Source of the DNA: Siphonodentalium dalli
Lineage: Eukaryota; Mollusca; Scaphopoda; Gadilida; Siphonodentaliidae
Length of the DNA stretch: 64,000 nucleotides
NCBI GenBank assembly: GCA_032622095.1
Contig: CP136061.1
Span: forward strand, 132,316,087-132,380,086
Reading direction: 5' to 3'
Shown: positions 11,942-22,771 of the stretch, piece after piece
Layout of the letters: each line of letters opens with the position of its first letter
How positions within the stretch are numbered: position 1 is the first letter of the stretch
Program-made: the position numbers and the translations under genes
Notes under the pieces: generated by a model
What the model was told of the DNA's origin: nothing
Database searches by the model: none
Seen by the model: only the letters and a program-made list of their open reading frames with translations

Positions 11942-13435
11942 TTAGAGTGTAGGTTTTGCTATGGTGGCACAACTGTATCCGTACCCTCCGCGTCCTTTGC
12001 TGGCGCTGTAATATTGGTTGAAATTCGCCACTATCACCGGAACCGGAAGTGCTATGGCCAGAACTCCCGACAGGACACAGAAGCTTCCAATCAGCTTTCC
12101 TAGAGGTCCGGTAGGGTAATTATCTCCATATCCGACGGTCGTCATGGAAACAACAGCCCACCAAAAGGCACCGGGTATACTTTCGAAGTGAGAGTTCGGT
12201 TGGCTTTGCTCAGCAAAGAAAATTGACGCCGAGAAAATTATTATCCCGATTCCGAGAAATAAGCAAAACATACTTAGCTCTTTCAAACTTGTTGTAAGAG
12301 TTTTTCCAAGAATTTGAAGTCCTTCCGAGTGTTTACTGAGCTTGAGAATCCGAGTTACCCTCAGAACTCGCAGTACAGCCAATCCACCAGTCTTGCTGTC
12401 AGAGCAGTCCATGGAAAGCAGACGCATAGAAACAAATATAAAATATGGTAAAATAGCAATGAAATCTATATAATTTATCACATCTTTGAAGAATTCCCAC
12501 TTAGATGGGAATGACGCCAGTCTGATCGCGAATTCGACAGTGAACCATGCTATGCAAGAACTTTCAATCAAGAACAACGGTTCCATGAAATCGGGTGACA
12601 AAACATTTTCTTCATAGAAGGTCCCATTCTCGTCGGTTATGTTGACGGTGGTGTTAGAACATTCAGTTCCATGGAAATTGGGAAGAGTCTCCACACAGAA
12701 TGTAACGACTGAGGTAACAATGAAAATGACAGAAATTATGGCGACCACTTTTGCCGCAAAAGAACTCTCGGGGACTTCGAACAACTCGTAAAAGAACCGC
12801 TGCACTGGGTTCTTGGGAGAGGGCATGGGCGGTGCGTTGAATATAAATCCCTCTCCTTGTTTCAAAGAGTCAATCACAGATCTACCAAGCTCGTAGAAAT
12901 TGAGTTCCTCCAAGAATATGTCTAATGGAACTTCGAATGGGCGCTTCAAGCGCCCACCACTCTGATAATAAAATAAAATGGCCGCGAAGGTTGGCCTGTG
13001 TCGGTCGAAGAAATATTCCTTTCGTTTTGGATCCCAGTATTCCGCACGCTTCGCAGGGTCTCCCAATAAAGTGTTCGGCAAACGATTTAACGTTTTCAGT
13101 TGTGTCTCGTATTTCATTCCCGAAACATTGATTACAACTCTTTTACAATGTTCTTTCACACAGTCGTGTTCGATTGGAAGCTCTTTGTCAACGGAACTCT
13201 TCCTGCTACCAAACGCAGATCTGCTGTCCTTCAACTCCACATCGTTGTTGCTATTAAATCCATTGAGTGCTGCATATACGACAGAATGTTTTTTCCTGCC
13301 CAACAAGGGAGAATGGCTCGGACTCCGGTTCGGGGAATGTTGCGGCAAATCGAATCCATCCCCAGGGCGAAGATGAAAGTTTGTGGGAAAGTTAGTTCCC
13401 CTGACCACGTCCCCGGTATGCGCTACAAAATGCAT
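11942..13435 (-). CDS. Kv1-like: Voltage-gated potassium channel, Kv1/Shaker-type, single exon
   Basis: Alpha subunit of a tetrameric plasma-membrane K+ channel, 497 residues, uninterrupted. Residues 99-195 form the Kv1-type T1 tetramerisation domain (RVVINVSGMKYETQ, YYQSGGRLKRP, FYELG). S1 is about 226-250, followed by an S1-S2 loop with three N-glycosylation sequons near N261, N265 and N270. S2 is about 286-308 with acidic E291 and E301. S3 (NYIDFIAILPYF) carries D324. S4 is about 352-369, the filter TVGYGD is 433-438, and S6 has the Kv1 PVPVIV motif at 464-469. The C-tail is only about 25 residues, much shorter than typical Kv1 tails, and ends KPTL rather than a class I PDZ motif. S4 has five basic residues (R356, R359, R362, K365, K368) where Shaker has more. 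ATG at 13,433-13,435 is the first Met of the open frame. Upstream non-coding exons cannot be excluded. Family assignment is secure; function is inferred from homology. Confidence 0.96.
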   Translation of the reverse strand: MHFVAHTGDVVRGTNFPTNFHLRPGDGFDLPQHSPNRSPSHSPLLGRKKHSVVYAALNGFNSNNDVELKDSRSAFGSRKSSVDKELPIEHDCVKEHCKRVVINVSGMKYETQLKTLNRLPNTLLGDPAKRAEYWDPKRKEYFFDRHRPTFAAILFYYQSGGRLKRPFEVPLDIFLEELNFYELGRSVIDSLKQGEGFIFNAPPMPSPKNPVQRFFYELFEVPESSFAAKVVAIISVIFIVTSVVTFCVETLPNFHGTECSNTTVNITDENGTFYEENVLSPDFMEPLFLIESSCIAWFTVEFAIRLASFPSKWEFFKDVINYIDFIAILPYFIFVSMRLLSMDCSDSKTGGLAVLRVLRVTRILKLSKHSEGLQILGKTLTTSLKELSMFCLFLGIGIIIFSASIFFAEQSQPNSHFESIPGAFWWAVVSMTTVGYGDNYPTGPLGKLIGSFCVLSGVLAIALPVPVIVANFNQYYSASKGRGGYGYSCATIAKPTL

Positions 13436-15280
13436 CGTGTCGTTGTGCCGTCTGCGTTACCATGTGGCGATTCCGACGTGCAGGTGATAGAGTTTTACTG
13501 ATTGATGTGATGTTTAACACAAGAATTTCATTACCGGAGGCTACCTGAGAGTGTCAGCGCGTATTCGCAGCGGGCACCAAATGACTTTTAACACAGATAT
13601 AACAACGTGTTACTGAAACTCAACTGTATCTAGTCGCCCGACCATGCACTAATACTTTTAACTTTAAGCCATGATCATGCATAAGTTGTCAATCTGATTT
13701 AGATAATTAAACCTCGAGTCTATTCATTTAACGATTACAAACCATTTAGAGACTTTTCTTTAAGCTGATTTGTGTGTCTTGTGTAGTTATTCAATGTTAC
13801 CTTTGAACGCTGAGATATGTTTAACCCTGATCATTGTGACGATGACTCAGTGCTGAGATATGCATGTTAACCCTAATCATGTGACGATGAGTGAATGGTA
13901 ACAGACTAACAGTTACGATAATTTATCGTCTTAACGAGTGTGTTTGTTATATATGGGAAGTATTTATATCTTCCCATATGGGGGTCTATTATACGGTTTG
14001 GTTTCTTTGTGGTGTACCGTTATATATCAGCCGATAGGCCATATCATGATTTAACGGATTTTTTTTAATTAAAAACTAAGAATGTTTGTGTTATGTGTAT
14101 TAACAATCTGTTTGAAACGGTTACCATTCAATATTTTATATGTGTATAGGAGATGGCTTAAGATAAGCACTATGCTTACTGCCAAATCCCATTATAACCA
14201 TCAATATCTTTCATCACCATACCGTGAACTTTGTACATTATATTGGTTAAAATAAAATACGTTTGAACTATTAACAATCTGTTCCACATGCCCTATCTGG
14301 TTGGCCGTAGTGTCATTGAACTCATGGAACAACGTCAACGTACGTCTGACTGACCCACTGTTGTGAGCCTATATAACGGATATTGAATTCTTTAAGCACA
14401 ATGTTGGTCGAAACAATAATACGTGACCTTTTTGGAACATTGGGGACTTTTCTGATCACAAACAGATATATGCAGTGTTCAGACACCGCCAGACTTCGAG
14501 TCGCACAGATATGCAAACCATGCCAAATTCAAAGCTTTAAATGCCCCGTGTATAAAGCTTGAGGTTTAAAAACTGCGGGTCGTCTTTGCGAGTTTTAATA
14601 AATTGTATAGCAATCTCTGTTTGATTATTTTGTGTTTATAACTCAATACAAAGCATTCGGGTTGTGTGTCACTTGTACCGATGGCCCAGTTATGCATGGA
14701 CGCACGCAGCTTAGTGTGTGGTAATGCACTTGTCGAGTTATATATGCCTGTGTTGGTGGACATAATATGTAATTCACGGCTGTAGGCCTATATATGCGTA
14801 TGATACCACTTACATGTAGTATTTGTGTTACATATATATATAGCACTACTAAGTGGTCGTTGACATTATGCGTGGGAAATTTAGATGTTATTTTATCACA
14901 TAATTACCCCTTAAATCCGGCCTCATATGTTTTAGTAAGGCACACGTGTATTATCGGCACGCACAGTGACATAAGAGCTTAGCGCAATGATATCGATGGC
15001 AATGGGAGAACTTTAGTATTAAGTTAATTAGAATGTAATTATGATATTCAATTTGCATTGGGTTATTTAGTGTTAACTGTGAGATAAACATGGGTGATAA
15101 GAGTGGTTGAACAATTTTGTCCAACACGAAAAGACACATTTAAAATTGAACTACAATTTTTTCTTGAAGGTGTATTTACTTCCTCTTTGGTTGTGCTAAG
15201 GAAATCAATAATAATTTGTTTTAAAACCACCCGTTTCGAGATCTTTTTCCTTGGTAAAATGTGATTATGTGATAGAACAG
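13436..15280. other. 5' flank of the channel gene and intergenic DNA
   Basis: It would hold the channel promoter and 5'UTR on the minus strand, but I cannot place a promoter. It includes a small hairpin around 13,951-13,981 (ATGGGAAG against CTTCCCAT). No supported gene. Confidence 0.4.
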
Positions 15281-15411
15281 ATCTCAAATTCGTCGCAATT
15301 CTATATACAAAATTTAATAACCTAGTGTACTAAATTCGATTCGCGCTCGCGTCGAATTTAGTGCACTCGGTTAATATATTTCGTATAGAATTGCGACGAA
15401 TTTGAGAGGCT
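15281..15411. repeat. Palindromic MITE, about 130 bp
   Basis: The arms CTCAAATTCGTCGCAATTCT and AGAATTGCGACGAATTTGAG are perfect complements. The inner arms ACTAAATTCGATTCGCG and CGCGTCGAATTTAGT also pair. Confidence 0.85.
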
Positions 15412-15784
15412 CTATTTGTAGCTTCTTCTTTTTTCGTGACTGGTATAAACTATAAACATGGATGGGGTGATTATACAAAGTATTTTATTAAAATACAATT
15501 TACTTTTCAATTTGATGATTATACATAACAGTACAAATACTTTTTCCAGTTGGTGTATTTTATTACAAATACAGTACTTTTCAAAAATAATCAATTCTTT
15601 TTGATTACATCTAATTATTTTGAGATTAATTTTGACTATTTTGACATAGTGTGTTTGATATTAAAAAGAGACAAAAGATAGGCACCCTCAAATTTAAAAT
15701 AACATAGGCCAGCTTTTATCAAACGAAGCAAACTCTATTTAATACCGGTACCGTATGTGTTAATATATTTATAACCAATTCATA

Positions 15785-15920
15785 CAAGAAAACCATAATC
15801 AGAAATGGTAGCGCCTTCATGCACGATCATATTATTAGGCATAAATATAAGTTATAATATAAAATATATTGGTTACATGAATGCCCCGCCTCAGATATCT
15901 GTTAAAACTACTAATCCTTC
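15785..15920 (+). repeat. Dispersed repeat, family 2 (plus)
   Basis: Best copy of the repeat also at 2,408-2,540 (inverted) and 2,968-3,045. It abuts the LINE fragment that follows. Confidence 0.6.
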
Positions 15921-15924
15921 AAAT

Positions 15925-16735
15925 GATTACAAAAAACTACGGCTTATTACTGCAGGTTTCGCATTCACCACACCAGAAAGTCTCTAAATGCGGATAAAAA
16001 TCTACTAATCGGAGGCATTGTGTTCCCGCCATAAAATCTTCAAGAGTGGCCCAGCCATTGTTCATACCTAAACATCGAAAGCAATTAACGCGGTCACAAT
16101 AGTTACATACTGCAACTATCAGACATCTAGCGAATACACACCCCGCGAAAACCCGAAATGTGTTGTCCCATCGCTAGAGCTCAACTTGACACGGCCAGAT
16201 TAGCCTTCCAACAATATCATAAAACAATAAAGCTTCTCAAATCATCGGCCCAGTAGAACTTTCACGATAATTTCCGATCGCTCTACATAAGCATGGTTAG
16301 ACCTATCATCGAATACTGCATGGAGCTCACATCACAAATATCAAAGCATTGTGTTAGAGAAAACAAAAAGAAAAGCAACGAAACTAGATCCTCAAATCAA
16401 AAGTATATGCTATACCGAGACAGAATGATAAGACGCAATCTGATGTCTTTAAAATAATAGAGGTAAATAAACTGTTGCACGGTCATTATAATATCAATGC
16501 ATGTGACCTATTAGAAAGAAATTCACCAGGAAGAACAAGACGACATAATAAAAAGTTACAGATGCGCACTTATATAACAAGGAGATAGGAAAATATTTCT
16601 TCACGCAGAGGGTGGTAAATAGCTGGAACTCTCTGCCAGACTTCGCTGTTGAGGCTCCAACACTCGATCAATTCAAAAAGAATCATAGACTCATTCTTCT
16701 ATTATATAAAATACGAGTTCGACGACAAGTAATGT
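15925..16735 (+). mobile_element. CR1/L2-like LINE, 3' part of reverse-transcriptase ORF, decayed
   Basis: Conceptual translation in shifting frames gives C-terminal landmarks of non-LTR retrotransposon ORF2. YISMVRPIIEYC (around 16,290) matches the usual LVRPILEY block. A segment near 16,450-16,530 reads like the KLLHGHYNINACDLLE region, and RVVNSWNSLPDFAVEAPTL (around 16,612-16,670) matches the terminal VVNxWNxLP block. Stops and frameshifts break it and there is no catalytic core. A minus-strand relative lies at 1,450-1,830. It is a 5'-truncated dead copy. Confidence 0.8.
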
Positions 16736-17380
16736 GATTAAGTGACTCACAAGAAAATATCGAATGACGATACATATATTTGTAAACAAACATCGCAAAT
16801 AATGTTATTTGGACGAAATGTCGCAAGACTTGTTCCGTATTATGATGACGATGACGATGATATAATTGATAGGACAAACCACTATTATGATGAAGTCGTT
16901 ATTTGTTTAAAATACGTATCAATTGACATATACGCACCCGTTCACTCATTAAAATCAACCTATTTCGACCATTTTAGGGGACCTCCGCGAATTCGGGGAA
17001 CTCCGCAAATGGGCCTCCGCAAATAGGGACCTACTGCAAACTGTCTCACCGATCAGCACCTAATTATATAACGAACACGTGGCTGACTCGGGTGTCTCCG
17101 ACAGTCCGACTAGAACTCTTAGTGCGCTGCGTAACGAAAAATGTCGATAAAAGTTGAAATATAAGACTTACAAATTATCTTTTTCATTTCTTCTATTGTA
17201 ATTGTCATAGCTTATCACAAACCATAAATCAACATTATTGACATAATAATGTAAACGACAATAAGCGAAATTGAATTCCCAACTACACCTTTTACCGGAC
17301 TCGACTTCGGCGTCACACTACAACGTTTAGTGTGTCCCAAAAATTCCCATTTCTATAAATAAAACCCACATGCGACCTTG

Positions 17381-17382
17381 TG

Positions 17383-17409
<27 letters not shown>
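17381..17409. repeat. (TA)n microsatellite
   Basis: TGTG(TA)n followed by CACAC, a short self-complementary dinucleotide run. Confidence 0.85.
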
Positions 17410-17415
<6 letters not shown>

Positions 17416-17984
17416 CAACAATCTCTAGCTGATTATACACCCGGAGGGCGCAATAACAAGGAATAATCTGTTTTATCCAGAAACACATCGTCAATATACA
17501 AAATACTTCGAATTCGGAGATAAAATGGTTTATCATCGCTGTATATAATACCGATGCAAGTGATCCGACGGTCAACGAGTATTTGACTCGTGTGGCAGGT
17601 ATATGAAAGACCACAAAACATTCAATTCACCTTTGATTGAATGGTAATTTATGGGTAATCGTCGCATTGAAAGTGGCTCAAATCCGTTTTCTTCGGTGTA
17701 TGAAACGGTTTCTAAATATGTTATAGCCCGCTTGTGTATCTTCATAAGTAAATACATATACCGCCGCGCTACGCGCATGCATTGGTCTGTATTTCTTGTA
17801 TAGATATACAAGCTCCATGCAGAGTTCATTCTCCTACGCAGGACTTACCGCTGCCCGCACCTACACGTAATGTGAAGAATTGTCGCACATATTTATTTGA
17901 GATTTTTGTAGGTTACGGTTCATTCTGCATTATTATGAGAAACTGAACTGTCCATATTCATTTGAAAATGGTCTATCTATGATC
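17410..17984. other. Intergenic, nothing recognised
   Basis: Short frames on the minus strand overlap here, but none has a recognisable motif or splice context. Confidence 0.4.
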
Positions 17985-18250
17985 TAGATGGGAGCCATCG
18001 ATTTTTTTCCGAAATTCGTTAAAATACATGGCTGCCGGCAGCCATTTTGGATTTCAAATTTGAATTAATCGGCACACCCTACAGCCCGCATTTATTGGGA
18101 AAATGCTTTGAAAATTTACAACTATGTTTATAGGATCACCTCTAGATGGGAGCCATCGATTTTTTCTGAAATTCGTTAAAAACTTGGCCACCAGCAGCCA
18201 TCTTGGATTGCAAATTTGAATCAATCGGCACACCCTGTATATATCGAAGA
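17985..18250. repeat. Dispersed repeat, family 5, two units
   Basis: Two degenerate direct copies of a segment with CTAGATGGGAGCCATCGATT, AAATTCGTTAAAA and GCAGCCAT(T/C)TTGGATT. The family recurs at 19,385-19,790, and its AAGATGGC-GGCAGCCATG core resembles 27,825-28,275. Confidence 0.65.
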
Positions 18251-18252
18251 AA

Positions 18253-18770
18253 TCACGGTTGGGAATCACGTGGTTTCGAGTTGATGAGTATCACGAATTC
18301 AAAATGGCCGAGGCAATCGCAAACGCGACCAGAAATTATTGAAAGGTAATAAACTAGGATAATAATATATTATATAGTATTTTGGAAACTGCGAGCATGT
18401 GCTATACTATTTTTGAAACAAGCTGATACCTTATTTGTGACCAAACTCACAGTTTTCTCTAACATTCCGAGGCTGACCAAAGTTGTCAGTCGAAGGATTC
18501 TCATATAGATGCATGGACTGGTGTATTCCACGAACCCAAAACTGGCAACTTTGGTCAGAATGTTATAGAAAACTACTCAGTATTTCCGAACAAATAAGGT
18601 ATCAACTTGTTTTAAAAATGAACTAGCATATGCTCGTAACAGTCAAAATGCTACGTTTTGTGTCAGTTGCTCATATATTATGTTTTTGTGCGTTTGCACT
18701 CGCCTCTGCCATTTTGAATGTGCGGTAGTCGCCAACCTCGAAATCACGTGATTCCCCACCGTGGAAATGT
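18253..18770. mobile_element. Foldback element, arms about 230 bp
   Basis: Left-arm blocks (GGGAATCACGTG, TTCAAAATGGC, GCATGTGCTATACT, CAAGCTGATACCTTATTTG, GACCAAAGTTG) return inverted on the right (CAACTTTGGTC, CAAATAAGGTATCAACTTG, GCATATGCTCG, GCCATTTTGAA, CACGTGATTCCC). The spacer is about 50 bp. Non-coding. Confidence 0.75.
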
Positions 18771-19384
18771 TTTGTATTTTCCCAATTCTCTCATAATCAA
18801 AAACAACACTCGTTGCAAACGAGCCGCACCGTTACCGGACTGGCGTTTATTGGAAACATGAAAACTGCATACCAGTGGGCACATGTCACATGGAGTACAA
18901 TTTTACAATCTACCTAGTCTGCGACGACGGTCAGGAAAAACCTAATTTTATATAGGAGGAAACCTGTTTTCCGAAACCCAATCAAATTCGGAAATTCATC
19001 TGTACAAATAATATCCTATGCAATGAGTATAAATACATATTATTATGACTTAACATGTTAACATGCAGAGTCGATAGCCGTGTAACTTTCGTATATTTCA
19101 TGTTATAACATAATCTACTCGTTTACACATATATCTGTACACTGAATGTGTATTATCTATCATCACTGTGATTATAAGTTTACGATCTAAGTCCGGCGAA
19201 GGCTAAGGCTAGAATGCACTATCACCGTGTTACTGACCACAGCTCATAACACAGCTCATATTGGCCACTGCCTTAACGCTTATCGCTCATGTCTAATTGT
19301 TCACTACTAATTATGTCACGCACTGTGAATACAAACTTTTTTCGCTAATCAAGCAAACGCGCAAAAGTTTCAATATTTACGGGC

Positions 19385-19790
19385 ATGCTTAGGATCACCT
19401 CTAGATGAGTGTTTTGCGATGAACAACATGGCCACCAGCAGCCATTTTGGATTTTACTCCATGTATAAATAAATCCTTTGGCACACCCTACAGCTTACAC
19501 CTCCCATCCGATCGTCACCAAGCTTCATATGGAACTTCGGGATGACCTCTAGATTTTTCTAAATTCGTTAAAAAACATGGCCACCAGGAGCCATCTTGGA
19601 TTATGATCACCTCTAGATGGGAGCCATCGATTTGAAAAAAAATCTAGATTGGATCCATCGATTATTTCCGAAATTCGTTGAAAAAATTGGCCACATATAT
19701 AGCTAATCCGATCGTCACCAAACTTCGTTGGATCTTCGGAGTGACCTCTTGAATAATGATGGGAGCCATCGATTATTTCTGAATTCCTTT
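19385..19790. repeat. Dispersed repeat, family 5, array of broken units
   Basis: Several partial copies of the CTAGATGGGAGCCATCGATT and CCATCTTGGATT segment in the same orientation as at 17,985-18,250, mixed with GATCGTCACCAA(A/G)CTTC blocks that occur twice. Confidence 0.65.
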
Positions 19791-19886
19791 TCATTTAAAT
19801 ATGTTTGAGAAACAACGAATATACTAATATAGGTCTATAATTAGTGAATTAACTTTTATTGCCGCTTTTGTAAATCGGGACAACTC

Positions 19887-19966
19887 TATGGGAGGCCCTT
19901 TTCACATTTATTATTTATTTGCGCTTAAGCGAAAATAAATAATAAATGTGAAAAGGGCCTCCCATA
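19887..19966. repeat. Palindrome, about 80 bp
   Basis: GGGAGGCCCTTTTCACATTT and AAATGTGAAAAGGGCCTCCC are perfect complements, meeting at CGCTTAAGCG. Confidence 0.9.
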
Positions 19967-20063
19967 TAACTCGGGACAATTTCATTTTTTGTGGGAAATA
20001 TGACATATTTGAATGATAGTTGAATATGTTTTAGAGCGATTGCCATTCATTCTTACGGCAGCG

Positions 20064-20442
20064 TAGAACCGCCACCTCCTCTTTTGTTACTGACTTGTTT
20101 AATCAAGTTAGTAACTTGTTTAATCAAGTTAGCTAACTTGTTTAATCAAGTTAGCTAAATTGATTAAACAAGTTACTAACTTGTTTAATCCAGTTAGCTA
20201 ACTTGTTTAATCAAGTTAGCTAACTTGTTTAATCAAGTTAGATAACTTGTTTAAACAAGTTACTAACTTGTTTAATCCAGTTAGCTAACTTGTTTAATCA
20301 AATTAGCTAACTTGTTTAAACAAGTTACTAACTTGTTTAATCCAGTTACTAACTTGTTTAATCCAGTTAGCTAACTTGATTAAACAAGTTAGCATCTGAC
20401 CAATCACTAATAGCCATTATATGTCGGGTTTTTCTATTGGTT
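20064..20442 (+). mobile_element. 22-bp palindromic-repeat element, locus 1
   Basis: Terminus GTAGAACCGCCACCTCCTCT is followed by about 13 degenerate copies of a roughly 22-bp unit (AACTTGTTTAATCAAGTT plus AGCT-type joiners), then terminus TCTGACCAATCACTAATAGC. Each unit is itself an inverted repeat (AACTTG...CAAGTT), so the array can form many small or one large hairpin. The same termini and array appear inverted at 21,993-22,321. Non-coding. Confidence 0.85.
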
Positions 20443-21992
20443 GAAACATACTGATATTTATAGATTGTTGAAATTATCAGCAGCTGTCGAACATATGACA
20501 CAAGATCAGGGCAAATGAAGCTCGCAATCACTCGCGTGGGTTCCTTTAAAACATCGTTAGAAAGGTCAACATAATTCTTTATTTCATAAACCTATAATTA
20601 ATGCTATCAGTGATAAACAATAATAAACCAGATCGGCATCACACCTGTCTGCAGTCATACAGGTGCTATATATATTTAGACCGGGTACATCTCACTGTGG
20701 TCGTACATTGGATGTTAGGTCTATGACTCTTGAGTATGCACCAATCAATTGGCAATGACACAGAATATCACCCAAAGTATATTCAAGTCGCCAACCAATA
20801 AACTAATTTGTATATCCCTGTACATATATTTATTATTCCCTGTAATTTCGGAAAATTAGATGATTACACGGGTGTAATTTATCTCAGTCAATATCGATGC
20901 CCGCTAATCCACTGAGCACGTTGCCGAAAATTATTTTTTTGTGGTGATCCCGTTGCCGAAGTTTTGGAGATTCATGCGATTGATTATGGATGATGCAGTT
21001 TGAATCGTTAATCTTCCTTCGTGTGACGTCACATGAGGGACTTCGAGCGACACAGAGTGTCAAACATGAAAAGCTGTCGCAATTGGCTTTTATCTCCTGA
21101 GTGTTTATACAGGAACGGCTGGACCATCGGAGCTGAAAATGTGCATATATGAGTAATTTGACCCGGGGAATCTTATTAGATAGGTCCCGTTGACATCAGA
21201 TGTCTTAAAATGGCACTAATCATTAATTATATTAAATATTTAATTACATACACAAACGTGTTGCAATCTGGTCAGTGAAAATTGATACACGTGGATAAAT
21301 TGGCCCGTAGAGTATAATGCGATAGATGCCGTTGACCTTTTTTTAAAGAAATGTTGTTGTTGTTGTTGTTGTTGTTGTTGTAGCTTGATGATATGACATG
21401 ATATGGGGATCGTCTGGTCGGATCGATTACCTTTAAATAATAGACTTTACGCACATTATCGTTGGCGGGAGTTATCTCGTATATATGTCTTCGGGGTAGG
21501 TCACATTGGCGCTTTGCGTAAATGAACATAGGAGGCAGCCTTTCCCAAACATGAGATATAAATTATCCGTATATCTATATTGCACCAGGTATTCATAATT
21601 ATGGCAAGATATTCTCACTATAATTGCACCAAACGTACTTATCGAAAAATGGCATCCATATGGGTCGCCATCTTGAATTATAAAAAAAATACTCAAAGTG
21701 GATTTTAGCGGTATGGATATGTTATAGAGGTTATATTACTCTTCAAAATGGAACAAAAACAAACTTAGTCCAAATTTGTTCCAGGTCAAACCTTTTATCG
21801 ACCAGACTATATAAATTATAATTGGAACTGGTTTTCCGACCCCATTTAGTTAAAGTGGTGTGATCGTATGTATATATTCAAACACATGCCCTAGCCGCAC
21901 CGTGCAACATTGACTACTATTAGCTTACATCACCAGGCCGTATGCATGGCTCCTTTGCTGCGCATGCACCAAAAAGTTATTAGGTTACAACG
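20443..21992. other. Spacer between the two palindromic-repeat loci
   Basis: No supported gene. It contains a (GTT)n run at about 21,348-21,381 and a block near 21,165-21,215 (GTTGACATCAGATGTCTTAA) that resembles intronic repeats at 61.0-61.3 kb. Confidence 0.45.
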
Positions 21993-22321
21993 AATAGAAA
22001 CCCCCGACATAAAATGGCTATTAGTGATTGGTCAGATATTAACTTGTTTAATCAAGTTAGCTAACTTGATTAAACAAGTTAGCTAACTTGATTAAACAAG
22101 TTAGTAACTGGATTAAACAAGTTAGTAACTTGTTTAAACAAGTTAGCTAACTTGATTAAACAAGTTAGCTAACTGGATTAAACAAGTTAGTAACTTGTTT
22201 AAACAAGTTATCTAACTTGATTAAACAAGTTAGTAACTTGATTAAACAAGTTAGCTAACTTGATTAAACAAGTTAGTAACTTGTTTAATCAAGTTAGTAA
22301 CAAAAGAGGTGGCGGTTCTAC
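21993..22321 (-). mobile_element. 22-bp palindromic-repeat element, locus 2, inverted copy
   Basis: Inverted relative of 20,064-20,442. It starts with the complement of the CAATCACTAATAGCCAT terminus, runs through the 22-bp array, and ends GGAGGTGG-type then CGGTTCTAC. It abuts the next unit head-to-head at 22,321/22,322. Confidence 0.85.
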
Positions 22322-22771
22322 GTAGAACCGCCACCTCCTCTTTTGTTAGCTAACTTGTTTAATCAAGTTAGCTAACTTGTTTAATCAAGTTAGCTAAACA
22401 AGTTTAATCAAGTTAGTAACTTGATTAAACAAGTTAGCTAACTTGATTAAACAAGTTAGTAACTTGTTTAATCAAGTTAGTAACAAAAGAGGAGGTGGCG
22501 GTTCTACGTAGAACCGCCACCTCCTCTGTTGTTAGTAACTTGTTTAATCAAGTTAGCTAACTTGTTTAATCAAGTTAGCTAACTTGTTTAATCAAGTTAG
22601 CTAAATTGATTAAACAAGTTACTAACTTGTTTAATCCAGTTAGCTAACTTGTTTAATCAAGTTAGCTAACTTGTTTAATCAAGTTAGATAACTTGTTTAA
22701 ACAAGTTACTAACTTGTTTAATCCAGTTAGCTAACTTGTTTAATCAAGTTAGCTAACTTGTTTAAACAAGT
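22322..22771. mobile_element. Two further head-to-head palindromic-repeat units
   Basis: The unit 22,322-22,507 has the GTAGAACCGCCACC terminus at both ends in opposite orientation. The unit 22,508-22,771 starts with the same terminus and loses its far end. Both junctions read GGCGGTTCTACGTAGAACCGCC-like perfect palindromes. Confidence 0.8.

Noticed and set aside
12320-12385. Assigning the channel to Kv2 or Kv4 because of its five-charge S4
   Set aside because: T1, S1, S2 and S6 residues (RVVINVSGMKYETQ, LFEVPESS, PVPVIV) are Kv1-type; only the S4 charge number resembles Kv2/Kv4.
12925-13501. Plus-strand frames of 68-133 codons
   Set aside because: Shadows antisense to the potassium channel exon.
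20092-22771. Regular short palindromic repeats resembling a CRISPR array
   Set aside because: Units are contiguous with no unique spacers, vary in sequence, occur in mirrored clusters with transposon-like ends, and the genome is eukaryotic.
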